Counted from the stretch's first letter, positions 1 to 12,755 are shown. The stretch is DNA of 53,528 nucleotides from Cudoniella acicularis (GCA_013054445.1 JAAMPI010000192.1:1-53528), one strand, 5' to 3'. Translations and numbers: made by a program. The notes: a model not told the origin generated them from the letters alone.

Positions 1-171
1 TAGTATAGAAGGTCCTATATCTAGTCTATCTTTTGATTAGTTTGTTATGATTTAAGTTACTAGTCTACCTAGGACTACTAAAAGGCTTAGAGTTAGGTAT
101 AGACGTCGATAGACTCGCTGTCGAAGCGTTCTATAATCGAGTCGTCCGGAGGTAGTAGTTTAGGGGCTTTA
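1..171. other. Degraded AT-rich flank outside the outer retrotransposon
   Basis: AT-rich sequence with stops in all frames and the same TA-rich character as the retrotransposon island. It ends at the TGTCAC start of the first LTR. I recognise no gene or repeat family here. It is probably an older repeat into which the outer gypsy element inserted. Confidence 0.5.
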
Positions 172-603
172 TGTCACGAATTAAGGATCACGTGTAGGCC
201 TAGGCCTAAGGCTCGGCTACGACCAACGGGAACGGCATAGAGAACCAGGGTCCTAAGTCACGAGGTCATAGGGCTAGTCACGTGACTAGTTAGGTGATAG
301 AGTCTAAGGCCGAGGCTTAGTAGGAGGACCGATCAAACTTCGGCCCTCGCTATTACCTATAGCCTATAAGAACAAGGGATCTATATAAGTAAAGGGATTT
401 CTTTATTAGTTAAGAGCTTTATACTTAACTTACTTTAGTAATCTTATATTATACTTTAACTTATTATTACTTATAACGTACTAAGTTTCTTATTAATAAC
501 CTAATTAATATTATCTTACTTAACACTTCTATATTATTAATCTAATAGACCTCCTGCTTACCTAAGGCACTGTCTTTAGTTAAGTAGACCTAGATCTATT
601 ATA
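172..603 (+). repeat. 5' LTR of outer gypsy element (LTR A)
   Basis: 432 bp starting TGTCACGAATTAAGG and ending TTATA; the end was probably TTACA before a C-to-T change. It matches the LTRs at 4376-4808 and 10656-11088 (reverse orientation) and 13763-14197 (same orientation). A TATA-like box (CTATATAAG) lies near 380. A CACGTG-containing inverted segment sits near 285. The internal sequence CTTTAAGTACTAGTC after 603 would hold the primer-binding site. Confidence 0.88.
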
Positions 604-779
604 CTTTAAGTACTAGTCTTAAAGTAAGAGTATAGTAACGATAGCTTTATGATCCGAGAACGCGACTACTAATATAAGTACTAGTAAAGTTAATCTTATA
701 CTAGACCTCGATAAGGGAATACCTAACATACCTATAATAGCGGTCAAGGTCGAAGTAAACAAAGGATTAAAAGTATCTG

Positions 780-1560
780 TCCCTAATAAATATAATAAAA
801 AGAAAGAGGACCTTAAAACCTTTATCCTATAAATAGAAATCTACTTTTGATTTTATAATAACAAGTTCGAGACTATAGACGCCTATAGTATCTAGGCCGC
901 TTTATACCTTCGAGGAGAAGCCGCTAAATAGATCGAACTATTCCTAAGGAACTATCTCTCCGCTATAACAAGGGTATAAAGGATAGAAATATTAACTAGG
1001 ATTTTCGGGTTATTTAAGGGGTTTAAGACCGAAATTAGAAGAGTATTTGACGATATAGACGAAAAGAAGATAGTAGTATAGAAGTTATTTAAGCTCTACT
1101 AAACTAGATTAGTAATCAACTATACTATCGAGTTTTAGAGACATATAACTAAAACTAGATAAGATATAGACATACTAGTAAGCTATTATAATCGAGGACT
1201 TAAGGATAATATAAAGGACGAGCTCGCTCGATTTAACTAGTAGCCTGTTAATATTAACACTCTAATTAACGCTAGTATATAAATCGACAACCGATTATAT
1301 AAACGAATACGCGACTAGGCTAGTACGAGTCAGGGTCGTTTAGGCTATAATAACCTAAGGGATAAGCGATCTAGGAAAACCTATCCTAAAAAAAAAGAAA
1401 AGTCGCTATAATAGACAAGACAACTATTTTAACTAAAGAAAAAGAGTAACGACTTAAGAACTAATTATGTTTTACCTATAGAGTAGTAAGATATATAGCT
1501 AGAAACTATAAAAAAGGAAGTTTAAAAAAAGAAGAACGGAAAGCTATAGAAAAAACTAGT
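780..1560 (+). pseudogene. gag remnant of the outer element
   Basis: Plus-strand translation in broken frames gives a retrotransposon gag-like region: a Lys/Glu-rich start, a segment around 880-960 similar to the helical gag domain, and near 1470-1510 a degraded CCHC zinc knuckle in which Cys codons survive partly. Stops interrupt every frame. The matching part of the inner copy lies at about 9700-10500 on the minus strand. Non-functional. Confidence 0.7.
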
Positions 1561-2399
1561 CTAAGAGTTCGGAATAACCGAACAGGTGTCTAAATAATAG
1601 GGACCTACTAAACCTAGCGAAAACAGTAGCGAACTAGGCTTCTTAGTAAGGGACTTAAGTACCGCTATAGACGAACAACTAGAACGATAGGGGATATCGA
1701 CGTAGGTAGACCTACTACTTAAACAAGATAATTCTAGGGACATAGTCCTTCTAGAATTTATTAATAGCGACGACGAAGAAAGAGGTGTTAAGACGAGAGA
1801 CCTCTAAACCACTAGTAAAGAGTAACTCGAATAGTAGGGAATGTTATTATAGGTAGGGAATTAAGAGAATTTAGATTAGGAACTTAATAAACTAGACCTA
1901 TTATTAAAAGTTAGAGAATACTAGGTACTTACCTAAGTTAATAACGATATACGGATATAGAGACTATTAGTTAGTAATAGGCTAAACTAATAGATAGACA
2001 AGCTATATTTTAAAGAAGACTAGGGAATATAAGACAAACCTGTCTTTAGAGAACTATATTAAATTATATATTAGGACACGCGAAGGATTGTCTTCGTGGC
2101 CTAGTATAATAAGCTAGGAGAACGCCGATATATCACTACTATACTAATCTATAAGAAACGATTACTGATCTTTAACGACGAAGTAGAACCTAAGAGCGTC
2201 TAAGAAATAATCGAGGTAAGTAATAACGAAAGAATCTAAAAAAGAACTATATTAATAATCGGCTTAAGGGCTAAATTTACCTAGGACTAGATCGTAAGAA
2301 CAAGTAAGCTATAGACGTACGTTCTATACCGACTTATAGAAGCCACGGATTAGTAAAGGGTATAAGAGAATCAACTAATAGAAAACACTATTATTAAAA

Positions 2400-4375
2400 C
2401 ACGAATCTAGGAAGCTATTATAACTACTAGTTATAGATAACTTATTATTAATATTAGGCTAAGAGGAATTCTAACACGAGCTATAATAGATTCTAAGGCG
2501 TAAGAGAACTATATTAATCCTAGTTTTATTACGAATTAACTAATTATTATAAAACTATTAAGGAAACTATATTAGCTCGTGCTCTTAAGAGGTAAGTAGA
2601 TAAGAATTAACGGATAGATTAGGCGAGAAGCTAAGTAGCTACCCCTAACTATACTAGGAGGATATTTTAAAGAAATCGACTTAGATATCGTCTTATTTAA
2701 GAGATACCTAGTAATCCTTAGAATACTATAGATTAAGTAATATAATCTAAATATTAACTAGATAATAAATATAATAAACTTTATATAATATAAGTATAAG
2801 AAGGTTAAATGACTAACCGATCTATAAGAAGTATATACGACCTTAGGCGATAAAGCTACTAGTAAGGGTAAGCAGATATTAGTAATCAAGGTAGATCAAA
2901 CAGATATACTATTATAGTATCAAGAATTCGCGAAATTATTTAATAACCTAGAAGATATAAAAGCTCTACTAGAATATAAACTATAAGATTATATGATTAA
3001 ACTTAAAGAAGAGATATAGCTAATATCTAAAAAAGTGTTAATAATATAATCCGTAAACCTTAAGGACGCTCGAGAAATATATAAAAAAAGTAGTAAAGAA
3101 GAGATAGATAAGAAAGTTAAAATCACCTACTATTATTAATATACTATTAGTATATAAGAAAGGGGATCCTAACGGACGACCTTATATAGATTATCGAGGG
3201 CTAAACGCCGCGATAATCAGGGACATATATCCGATACCTAACATATAGTACCTACAGGATAGGCTAGCTAGGGCTATTATATTTATAAAATTAGACTAAT
3301 AAAGTATGTTTAATTTAATTAAGATTAAAGAAGGTTATAAATAGATAATAGCGTTCTTCTTACCTTCGGGATTATAAGAGTATATAATAATACTATTTAG
3401 ACTAATAAACGTACTAGCTACTTATTAATAACAAAACGATAAAATCCTTTAAAAATACTTAAGAATTATAGTTATATATTACCTAGATAATATTTTAGTC
3501 TTCTTAGAAAAAGAAGAAGACTACTTAATATATATAAAACAAGTTATATAGGCGTTTATAGAAGTCGACTTACGACTTAAGCTATCGAAGTACTAGTTCG
3601 GAATATAAACGACGACCTTCCTAGGCTATATAATTAGACTAGGGGAGATCGCCGTTAACCTTGAAAAAACTAGGGTAATTATAGAATAAACAATACTATA
3701 GAACGTTAAGGACGTCTAAACATTCTTAAGATTCGCTAACTTCTATTAAATATTTATTAAAGGGTATTTAGGGCTAGCTAAACTATTTATATAACTTATA
3801 AAGAAGGACGCTGAGTTTATATAGGATAAGGGAACAGACCTAGTATTCGAACAGATTAAGTAGCGATTTAAAGAAAGACCTATCTTATATAGTTATCAAG
3901 ATAATAAGCTAAATATCGTCGAGACCGATATATCCGATACCTAGACCGGAATAGTATACCTCTAATACGACGATAATAACAAGCTATATCTTATAGCCTA
4001 CTTTTTATAAAAGATATCGCCCGCTAAACAAAATTATAATATATACGAGAAAGAACTACTCGCGATAGTAGAAGCACTATAATATTAGCGAGTTTATCTT
4101 TAAAGAGCTCGGTTCCTAATCACTATCTATACTAACTATATAAATCTATAGACTTTTATGATAATAAAAGTCCTAAACAATAGACGGTTAGCTAGATAGT
4201 TAGAGGAACTAGCGGGCTACGACCTTACGATAAAACATATTAAGGGAGCTAACAACGCTAGAGCAGACGCTCTTAGCCGGAAACCAGGGTATAAGAACGA
4301 CAAACGATATAAGGAAACAGTAATCCTCTATACCCTAGAAAACGAGGACCTTATCCTAATAATTAGAGAGATTAT
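2400..4375 (+). pseudogene. pol remnant (protease, RT, RNase H) of the outer element
   Basis: A retropepsin-like stretch (IDSKA then NYINPSF) is visible near 2480-2540. Reverse transcriptase follows, with DYRGLN near 3195, a KLD block near 3290 and the active-site motif YLDN at about 3480. RNase H follows near 3930-4280 with ETDISDT, EKELLAI and the terminal ADALSRKPGY block. Many in-frame stops, mostly at former Gln/Trp codons, destroy the reading frame. The sequence stops at 4375 where the nested element begins, and integrase resumes at 11089. Confidence 0.88.
4371..4375. repeat. Target-site duplication, left copy (ATTAT)
   Basis: ATTAT immediately precedes the nested element (starts TATAACGG at 4376) and recurs directly after it at 11089-11093. 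Removing one copy and the insert joins the outer pol sequence as GAGATTATAGCC, which matches the corresponding place in the inner copy. Confidence 0.85.
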
Positions 4376-4808
4376 TATAACGGAACTAGGTCTACTTAAC
4401 TAAAGACGGCGCCTTAGGTAAGCAGGAGGTCTGTTAGATTAGTAGTATAGAAGTGTCGAGTAAGACAATACTAGTCTAGTTACTAACTTAGAAGCTTAGC
4501 ACGTTATAAGTAAAGATAAGTTAAAGTATAATATAAGATTACTAAAGTAAGTTAAGCACGAAGCTCCTAACTAGTAAAGAAATCCCTTTGCTTATATAGA
4601 TCCCTTATCCCCCGGGGCCGTAGGCAGCAGGTAGGGCCGAAGGTCGATCGGTCCTCCCGCCAAGCCTCGGTCCTGGACTCTATCACCTGACTGGTCACGT
4701 GACTAGTCATGTGATCTCGTGACTTAGGACCCTGGTTCTCTATGCCGTTCCTATTAGTTATAGCCAAGCCTTAGGCCTAGGCCTACACGTGTTCCTTAAT
4801 TCGTAACA
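4376..4808 (-). repeat. 3' LTR of inner gypsy element (LTR B)
   Basis: 433 bp, reverse orientation, from TATAACGGAACTAGG to the terminal CGTAACA (TGT start of the LTR on the minus strand). It is near-identical to LTR C and retains more GC-rich stretches (for example around 4610-4690) than LTR A or D, which suggests it is younger or less mutated. The 66-codon open frame inside it is an LTR artefact. Confidence 0.9.
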
Positions 4809-5480
4809 CTATCCCCTATTAGTTATAGTATAATTCTATCCGCTTAAATGACTATATCGCCACGTTACTGTCCCGGCAAAGCCTTTCTTCTTTCACTATA
4901 ACTAACGACCTATACACCAAGCTTAAAGAGTATCTAAACTATACTCGCGATATCGAAAATACTAGAACTACTATATCGCCTTGTTCCTACTATATTAAAG
5001 AAAACCGAAAGTATATTATAAAGAAAGAGAGGAGCGTGCGATACTCTAAGTATATAAGGGCTAAGGTCTCTTATAATATAAGGATTCCTTTAACCAATCT
5101 CTAGGAATCCGAGGTCCTATCTAACGCTAATCGTAAGGCTATCGTGGTATAATAGAATCGCTTAAAGTTAGAAGAGGAGAAGGCCTTTACTAAAATACTC
5201 CGCCTTTAGAAGTAATAGTAATACCTTGACTAACGAGAGGCCGAAATGTCCGCTCGCGGTCTCTACTACCTAGATAAACTAGATACTACTAAGGTAGCTA
5301 AAAAACAAAATACTAAAGAGTAATAGAAGTTAGTTAATAAATAGAAGGAAGAGAAGGATAGACAGTAGTATAAGTTCTATATTACCCTAGGTAGCGGCCC
5401 TAATAGCGACCTCCTCGGCCTTGACCTAAACTATAAATTAGACTAGAGATCTTAGGACTTTGCCTAAATTCCTAGTAAAA
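4809..5480 (+). pseudogene. Antisense accessory ORF remnant in inner element
   Basis: Between integrase and the 3' LTR of the inner element, the strand opposite to gag-pol reads as a protein-like frame. It starts close to the LTR near 4845, is rich in Lys, Arg, Glu and Gln, and has a coiled-coil-like central part (around 5150-5350; KLEEEKAF, LRLQ-type heptads). Only a few stops interrupt it, mostly TAG/TAA at probable former Gln codons. The outer copy has the same frame, also antisense, at about 13190-13750. I do not recognise the family; the charged region could be the C-terminal part of a captured transposase or host gene. Coding nature is inferred from composition only. Confidence 0.45.
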
Positions 5481-6049
5481 CACTATAAGCTTCTTAAGAC
5501 AGTTGATTAAATTCTCTTAAGGTTCTTTAATGTCCTCTGACTATAGATAATCCTTTTATCTTATTAAATACTTAATCTTATCTCTAACTTATCTAAAACT
5601 TAAGATCTAATCGACTTTATATTTAAGCTCTAAGTTAACTAGTTAGATATTAATATAAGATATATATAGTACTCTTAATAGTGCTTTTTCTAGTAGGGAT
5701 ATATAGAAGACTAGATATATATTTATATTTCTTAATAAAGCTAATTTAAATATTAATAGTCTTTTAGTAGCCTTAATTATATATAGTCTAATCTTCTTAT
5801 AGTCGAGTTTATTATTTAGTCGTTTTATATTAATGTTTTTTCTAAGAAGATAGACCTTATCTCTTTCCTTTAAGGTAGACTCCTAACTACGTTTTTTATT
5901 ATAATAGAAGGCGTTTTTTTTCTATTATAAATTTAAGTTCTTTTATAAGTCTTATATAAAGTGTTTTTATCTTGTCGACCTAGATTTAGGTATATTAGTT
6001 CTTAATGTCTATAAGTCCTAGTTCCTAGTATATTATAAGCTTATAGCTA

Positions 6050-8900
6050 TGATTTATATAAAATAGTATAATAAGTATTATGTCTATTATTAAACTATTA
6101 TATAAAAACTATATTATAAATAATATCTTTATCTAGTTATTCTATTAATAGTTTATATAATATCTTAAGTATACTTTAATTACTTAGTTTATTCTTTTAG
6201 TTTTTCTATTTATCTAAGAATAGAATACTATTAATATTTTATACTTGATTTTAAGGTAGATAGTTAGCACTATCTAAAACTTTAATATAAAGAGCTTGTC
6301 TTAGTCTAATATAATTTCTTCTAATAGTCTATATTATATAACTACCTCTCTAAGAAATACGTAGGCTAGGTCTTCTATTATACTACTTTCTATATATAAT
6401 ATTAGAATCACGTACTTTATAAGTCTTTTAGTAATAACTAGGATAGAGTCGTATTCTACTCCTATTATTTAATTAAAGGACCTTAGTAGCTTAATAATAA
6501 AGTCCTATACTATTGTTTTCTATAGTATAGGTAGTATAGGTGTCGTGCCTATCTATCTATAGGGAAGATAGTAGCTAGGTTTGTTTCAGATATAGGTATT
6601 ATAGTCGCCGACTATCTAGTTTACTAGCGTCCTTAGCTTCGGGTACTAATAATTCCTTACTATTCTCTTATATGTTCTTCTTGTTCCCTAGTAGCTATAT
6701 ACTAGTAGCGAATACTAATCAGCTATAAAGTCCCGGATTATAGTCAAGAGAATAAACATCTTTTCCGTCTTAGCTCGTTATAGAGTTCCGTCCTTTATAT
6801 ATAGCTCTTTGTCTAAATAGGGGTCGTGCTTAACTTCCTACTTTATAGCTTCCTAGATCTGTTCGATCTAGGGGCCTAAATCGTCTATAGCTATAATCTC
6901 CCTAATTACTAGGACAAGATCCCTGTTTTCTAAGGTATAAAGGATTACTATTTCCTTATATTACTTGTCGTTTTCGTATCCTAGTTTCCGGCTTAGCGTG
7001 TCTGCCCTAGCGTTATTAACCCCTTTAACATGTTTTATTATAAGGTCGTAGCCTGCTAATTCCTCTGACTATCTAGCTAATCGTCTATTGTCTAGGATCT
7101 TTATTATTATAAAGGTCTATAGATTTATATAATCGATATAGATAGTGATTAAGAACCGAGCTCCTTAAAGATAAACTCGCTAGTGTTATAGCGCTTTTAT
7201 TATTATAAATAGTTCTTTCTTATAAATATTATAATTTTGTTCGGTAAGCGACATTTTCCGTAAAAAGTAGGCTATAGGGTATAGTCTACCGTTGTCGTCG
7301 CTTTAGAGGTATATCGCCCCGGTCTAGGTATTAGATATATCAGTCTCGACGATACTTGACTTATTATCTTAATAGCTATATAGGATAAGTTCTTCTTTAA
7401 ATCGCTATTTGATTTGTTTAAATACTAGATTTGTTCTCTTGTCTTATATAAACTTAATATCCTTTCTTATAAGTTACGTAAGCGGTTCTACTAGCCCTAA
7501 ATATCCTTTAATAAACATTTAATAAAAATTAGCAAATCCTAAGAATATTTAGACGTCTTTAACGTTCTATAGCGTTATCTATTCTATAATTGCCCTGGTT
7601 TTCTTAAGATCGACGGCGATCTCTCCCGGTCTAACTATATAGCCTAGAAAGGTCGTCGTTTATACTCCGAACTAGTATTTTAATAGCTTAAGTCGTGAAT
7701 CGACTTCTATAAGTGCCTATATAACTTGTTTTATATATATTAAGTAGTCTTCTTCTCTCTCTAAGAAGACTAGAATGTTATCTAAATAGTATATAACCGT
7801 GATTCCTAAGTATCTTTAAAGGATTTCGTCGTTCTGTCGTTAGTAAGTAGCTAGTACGTTCGTTAGTCTGAATAGTATTACTATATACTCTTATAACCCT
7901 AAAGGCAAGAGGAATACTATTATCTATTTATAGCCTTTCTTGATTCTAATTAAATTAAACGTATTTTACTAGTCTAATTTTATAAATATAATAGCCCTAG
8001 CTAGCCTATCTCGTAGGTACTATATGTTAGATATCGGGTATATATCCTTAATCGTTATAGCGTTTAGCCCTTAATAATCTATATAAGGTCGTCTGTTTAG
8101 ATCCCTTTTCTTATATACTAATAGTATATTAGTAGCGGTAGGTGATTTTGATTTTACTATCTATCCCTTCTTAGCCGCTTCTTCTATATATTTCTTAAGC
8201 GTCCCTAAGGTTTATAGATTATATTATTAACACTTCTTAGATATTAGCTATATCCTTTCTTTAAGTTTAATCATATAATCTTATAGTTAGTGTTCCGATA
8301 AAGCCTTTATATCTTCTAGGTTATCGAACAATTTTATAAATTCTTAATACTATAATAGTATAACTATTTTATCTATCTTAATTTCTAATATCTATTTACT
8401 CTTATTAGTAGCTATATCGCTTAAGGTTATATATAACTCTTATAGGTCGGTTAGTTATTTAACCTTCTTATACTTATAATATATAAAACTTATTATACTA
8501 GCTATCTAGTCGATATTTAGATTATATTATCTAATCTATAATATTTTAAGGATTATTAGATATCTCTTAAGTAGGACGACGTCTAAGTCGATTTCCTCGA
8601 AGTAGCCTTCTAATATAGTTAATAGTATTTATCTAGCCTCTCGTCTGACCTATCTATTAATCCCTGTTTACTTATCTCCTAAAAGCGTAAGCTAATACGG
8701 CTTTCTTAGCGATTCTATAAGGATTAGTTAATTTATAATAAAGTTAAGATTAATATAATTTCCTTATACTCTTAAATCGATTATAGCTTATATTAGAATC
8801 TCCTCTTAGCCTAATATTAATAATAAGTTACCTATAGCTAATAGTCGCGATAGCCTCTCAGATCTATGTTTCGATAATAGTATTATCGGTTAATTGATTC
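6050..8900 (-). pseudogene. pol remnant (protease, RT, RNase H, integrase) of inner element
   Basis: Read on the minus strand: a protease-like region at about 8640-8830, reverse transcriptase with the DYRGLN block near 8080 and YLDN at 7761-7793, RNase H with an ETDISDT-like motif near 7340, then the integrase zinc-binding domain (about 6620-6760) and core (about 6100-6590). It is interrupted by many stops of the CAG-to-TAG and TGG-to-TAG kind, so it is non-functional. It aligns with the outer copy at 2400-4375 plus 11089-11900. Confidence 0.85.
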
Positions 8901-9699
8901 TCTTATACCCTCTAATAATCTATAGCTTCTATAAGTCGGTATAGGACGTATATCTATAGCTTATTTGTCCCTATGATCTAGTCCTAGGTATAGTCAGCCT
9001 TTAAGCCGGTTATTAATATAGTTCTTTCTTAGATTCTTTCGTTATTACTTGCCCTAATTATCTCCTAGACATTTCTAGGTTTTATTTTATTATTAAAAAT
9101 AGATAATCGTTTTTTATAAATAGGTATAATAGCGATATAACGGCGTTCTTCTAGCTTGTTATATTAGGCTATAAAGACGATTCTTCGCGTGTCTTTATAT
9201 ATAATTTAATATAGTTCTTTAAAGGTAGGCTTATCTCTTGTCCCCTAGTCTTCTTTAAAGTATAGCTTATCTATTAACTAGTTTAGCCTATTACTAACTA
9301 ATAGTCTTTATATTTATATGTTATTATTAACTTAGGTTAATACCTAATGTTTATCGACTTCTAATAAGGGGTCTAGTTTATTTAATTCCTAGTCTAAATC
9401 TTCTTAGTCCCTTACCTATAACAATATCCCTAGTTATTCGAGTTATTCTTCTATAATAGTTTAGAGGTCTCCTGTCTAGGCGCCTCCTTCTTCGTCGTCG
9501 CTATTAATGAATTCTAAAAGGACCGTGTCCTTAGAATTATCCTATTTTAATAGTAGATCTAACTATATTAATATCCCTTACTCCTCGAGTTATTCTTCTA
9601 TAGCCGTACTCAGGTCCCTTATTAAGGCGTCTGTTTCGCTACTATTCTTACTAGGTTCTTACTAGCTAAGTACCCTTTCGGTTATCCCGAGTTCTTAGA

Positions 9700-10500
9700 C
9701 TAGTTTCTTCTATAGCTTCTTGCCCTTCTTTCCCGGGCTCCTTTTTTTTATAGTCTCTAGCTATATGTCTTACTACGCTATAGGCAAAGCATAATTAGTT
9801 TTTTTAGTCGTCGCTCCCTCTCTTCGATAGAAAGGCTTATTCTTTCTATAATAGCGACTTCTCTCTTGTCAGGATATGTCTTCTTAGATCGCTTATCCCT
9901 AGGGCCGTTATATCCTAACCGTCCTTTACCTATACTAGCTTAGTCATATATTCAGTTATATAGTTAGTTATCGACTTATATACTAGCGTCGATCAACGCG
10001 TTAATATTAATAGGTTACTAATCAAATCAGGCTAATTCGTCTTTTATATAATCTTTAAGCCTCCTATTATAGTAACTTATTAATACGTCTATATCTTATC
10101 TAGTTTTAGTTATATATCTCTAGAATTTAGTAGTATAATTAATCGCTAATCTAGTTTAATAGAGTCTAAACAGCTTTTATACTACTGTTTTCTTTTTATT
10201 AATATCTCTAAATACTCTTCTAATTTCGGTCTTAAATCCTTTAAAAGACCTAAAAATCCTTATTAATACTTCTATCCTTTACGCCCTTATAGTAGCTAAA
10301 AGATAGTTCCTTAGAAAGGGTTTAATCTACCTAGCTACTTTTCTCCTAAGGTATAAAGCGGCCTAAATACTATAGGCGTCTATAGTCTCGAACTTATTAT
10401 TATAGAATCGAAAGTAGATTTCTATTTATAGGATAAAGGTCTTAAGGTCTTCTTATTTCCTATTATACTTATTAGGAATAGACACCTTTAGTCCTTCGTT
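9700..10500 (-). pseudogene. gag remnant of inner element
   Basis: Minus-strand counterpart of the outer gag region. The best-conserved stretch is around 10380-10460, and the degraded zinc knuckle lies near 9745-9800. All frames contain stops. Confidence 0.7.
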
Positions 10501-10655
10501 TACCTTAACCTTAATAGCTATTATAGGTATATTAGGTATTCCTTTATCGAGATCTAGTATAAGATTGACTCTACTAGCGCTTATACTAGTGGTTATGTTC
10601 TCGGATCGTAAAGCTATCGCTTGTAATACTCTTACTTTAAGACTAATACTTAAAG

Positions 10656-11088
10656 TATAACGGAACTAGGTCTACTTAACTAAAGATAGCGCCTTAGGTA
10701 AGTAAGAGGTCTATTAGATTAGTAGTATAGAAGTATCGAGTAAGACGATACTAGTCTAGTTACTAACTTAGAAGCTTAGTATATTATAAGTAAAGATAAG
10801 TCAAAGTATAATATAAGATTACTAAAGTAAGTTAAGCACGAAGCTCTTAACTAGTAAGGAAATCCCTTTACTTATATAGATCCCTTATCCCCTAGGGCCG
10901 CAGGCAGTAGGTAGGGCCGAAGGTCGATCGGTCCTCCCGCCAAGCCTCGGTCCTAGACTCTATCACCTGACTGGTCACGTGACTAGTCATGTGATCTCGT
11001 GACTTAGGACCCTGGTTCTCTATGCCGTTCCTATTGGTTATAGCCGAGCCTTAGGCCTAGGCCTACACGTGTTCCTTGATTCGTGACA
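10656..11088 (-). repeat. 5' LTR of inner gypsy element (LTR C)
   Basis: 433 bp, reverse orientation, TATAACGGAACTAGG to CGTGACA. It pairs with LTR B, with few differences, mostly C/T or G/A. On the minus strand a TATA-like box sits near 10880. The adjacent internal sequence, reading leftwards from 10655, corresponds to that following LTR A at 604. Confidence 0.9.
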
Positions 11089-11093
11089 ATTAT
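11089..11093. repeat. Target-site duplication, right copy (ATTAT)
   Basis: Right-hand copy of the ATTAT duplication flanking the nested element; the outer integrase sequence resumes from here. Confidence 0.85.
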
Positions 11094-11900
11094 AGCCACG
11101 AACAACTTAGGCCTATAGATCGAGCGTATCCGCGAAGCCACTAGGTAAGAAGTCAAGCACGACCTATACTTAGACAAAGAACTATATATAAAAGACGGAA
11201 CTCTATAACGAGCTAGAACTAGGAAGATGTTTATTCCCTTAATAATAATCCGGGACTTTATCGCTGACTAGTATTCGCTACTAGCTTACGGCCACCAGGG
11301 AGCAAGAAGGACCTATAAGAGAATAGCCCGGAACTACTAGTGCCCTAAGCTAAGGTCACTAGTAAACCAGGTAGTTAGTAACTATAATACCTATATCTAG
11401 AACAAATCTAGCCGTTATTCTCCTTATAGGTAAATAGGAATAGTATATATATCACCTATACTATAGAAAACAATATTATAAGACTTTATTATTAAGCTAT
11501 TAAGGTCCCTTAATCGTATAACAGGAATAGAATATAACTCTATCCTAGTTATTATTAAAAGACTTACGAAGTACGTAATCCTAATATCTTATATAGAAAG
11601 TAGTATAGTAGAAGACCTAGCCTACGTATTCCTTAAAGAGGTAGTTATATAATATAAACTATTAGAAAAAATTATATTAGATAGAGATAAGCTCTTTATA
11701 TTAAAGTTTTAGATAATACTAACTATTTATCTTAGAGTTAAATAGAAAATATTAATAGTATTCTATCTTTAGATAAATAAAAGAACTAAAAGAATAAACT
11801 AAATAATTAAGATATACTTAAGATATTATATAAACTATTAATAGAATAACTAGGTAAAGATATTACTTATAATATAGTTTTTTTTATAATAGTTTAATAA
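11089..11900 (+). pseudogene. Integrase remnant of the outer element
   Basis: This continues the outer pol interrupted at 4375. The H2C2 zinc-binding domain is readable: a His-containing GHQGAR motif at about 11290 and the CxxC pair (now partly Tyr codons) near 11380-11400. The integrase catalytic core follows with DFIIKL near 11490 and a DRDKL block near 11685. Frames are broken by RIP-type stops. Confidence 0.85.
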
Positions 11901-12089
11901 TAGATATAATATTTATTATACTATTCTATATAAACTATATCTATAAGCTAATAGTATACTAGGAACTAGGACTTATAAATATTAAAAACTAATATATCTA
12001 AATCTAAGTTAATAAGATAAAGTTATTTTATATAAAGCTTATAGAAGAACTTAAGTTTATAATAAAAAGAAATACTTTTTTATTATAAT

Positions 12090-12755
12090 TAGTATCGAGA
12101 GGTATAATATAAAGATAAAGTGCTAGTATATGTTGACTGTCGATTTTAATATAATATAAATATATATTACTAAAAGCTTAATAGAAAAAAAAGGCTTTTA
12201 GGAGAGCTACCCTCTCCTTTATTATATAGACAAGAATAAGCTTCTAAGAGGTTCTAGTGATTTAAAATTAACTATTAATAGTCTAATAGATATTCTATTA
12301 TTATCTTATTAAATCCTAATTATCTTATTATTTATTATCTAATTTTAAAATCAAGAGATAAGTCTTAAGATTAATCTCTTTATTATCTAATAACTATTAC
12401 TTTATAATAATATAATATATTAGTCGATTAGCTTAATATTAGGCTGTCTTATATACTATTCTTATATAGAAGCTAGTACTAAACAGGAATAATTAAGAAC
12501 CTTCTAGAAGCTAGATATATCTAAGAAAATACTATATTCTTAAATAACTATTATAATAACCCTAGTAATTATAGTCTTTTATATAGTCCCTATTAGGCTT
12601 AGTAGGTAGCAAATTAGGCTAACCTAATCAGGACTAGTAAGGTCACGTGACCTTCTAGAGAACAAAGTAGAATTAGATAGAAGATAGTTGTTACGACTAG
12701 CTTATCCTATATAGGCTAATAGCGAACAATTAGATATATAATCAGGAGCCTATAT
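12090..12755. repeat. Extra about 0.6-kb AT-rich segment in the outer element
   Basis: The outer element has a stretch here that I cannot match to the inner copy, whose corresponding place is near 5.9 kb on the minus strand. It contains TGTTGACTGTCG at 12137, suggestive of an LTR start. The sequence GGAGCCTATATTAAAAG near 12755 resumes homology with the inner copy. It may be a further small insertion such as a solo LTR of another family. The exact ends cannot be fixed by eye. Confidence 0.3.

Larger units (their letters stand above)
4376..11088 (-). mobile_element. Inner full-length Ty3/gypsy retrotransposon nested in the outer copy
   Basis: About 6.7 kb in reverse orientation, bounded by two 433-bp LTRs (4376-4808 is the 3' LTR, 10656-11088 the 5' LTR) and by a perfect ATTAT duplication. 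It belongs to the same family as the outer element: the internal sequences align over their whole length, with gag near 10.4 kb, RT motif YLDN at about 7761-7793, RNase H near 7.0-7.4 kb and integrase near 6.1-6.8 kb, all on the minus strand. It too is full of RIP-type stops. The purine tract (reverse complement of CTATCCCCTATT at 4809) precedes the 3' LTR. Insertion must post-date the outer copy; both were mutated afterwards. Confidence 0.92.

Noticed and set aside
1561..1743. 60-codon minus-strand ORF in the island
   Set aside because: Antisense to gag-region sequence of the outer element, TA-rich, not preserved in the inner copy.
4567..4767. 66-codon ORF on the minus strand inside an LTR
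   Set aside because: It lies wholly in LTR B and has no homologue-like features; the other LTR copies break it.
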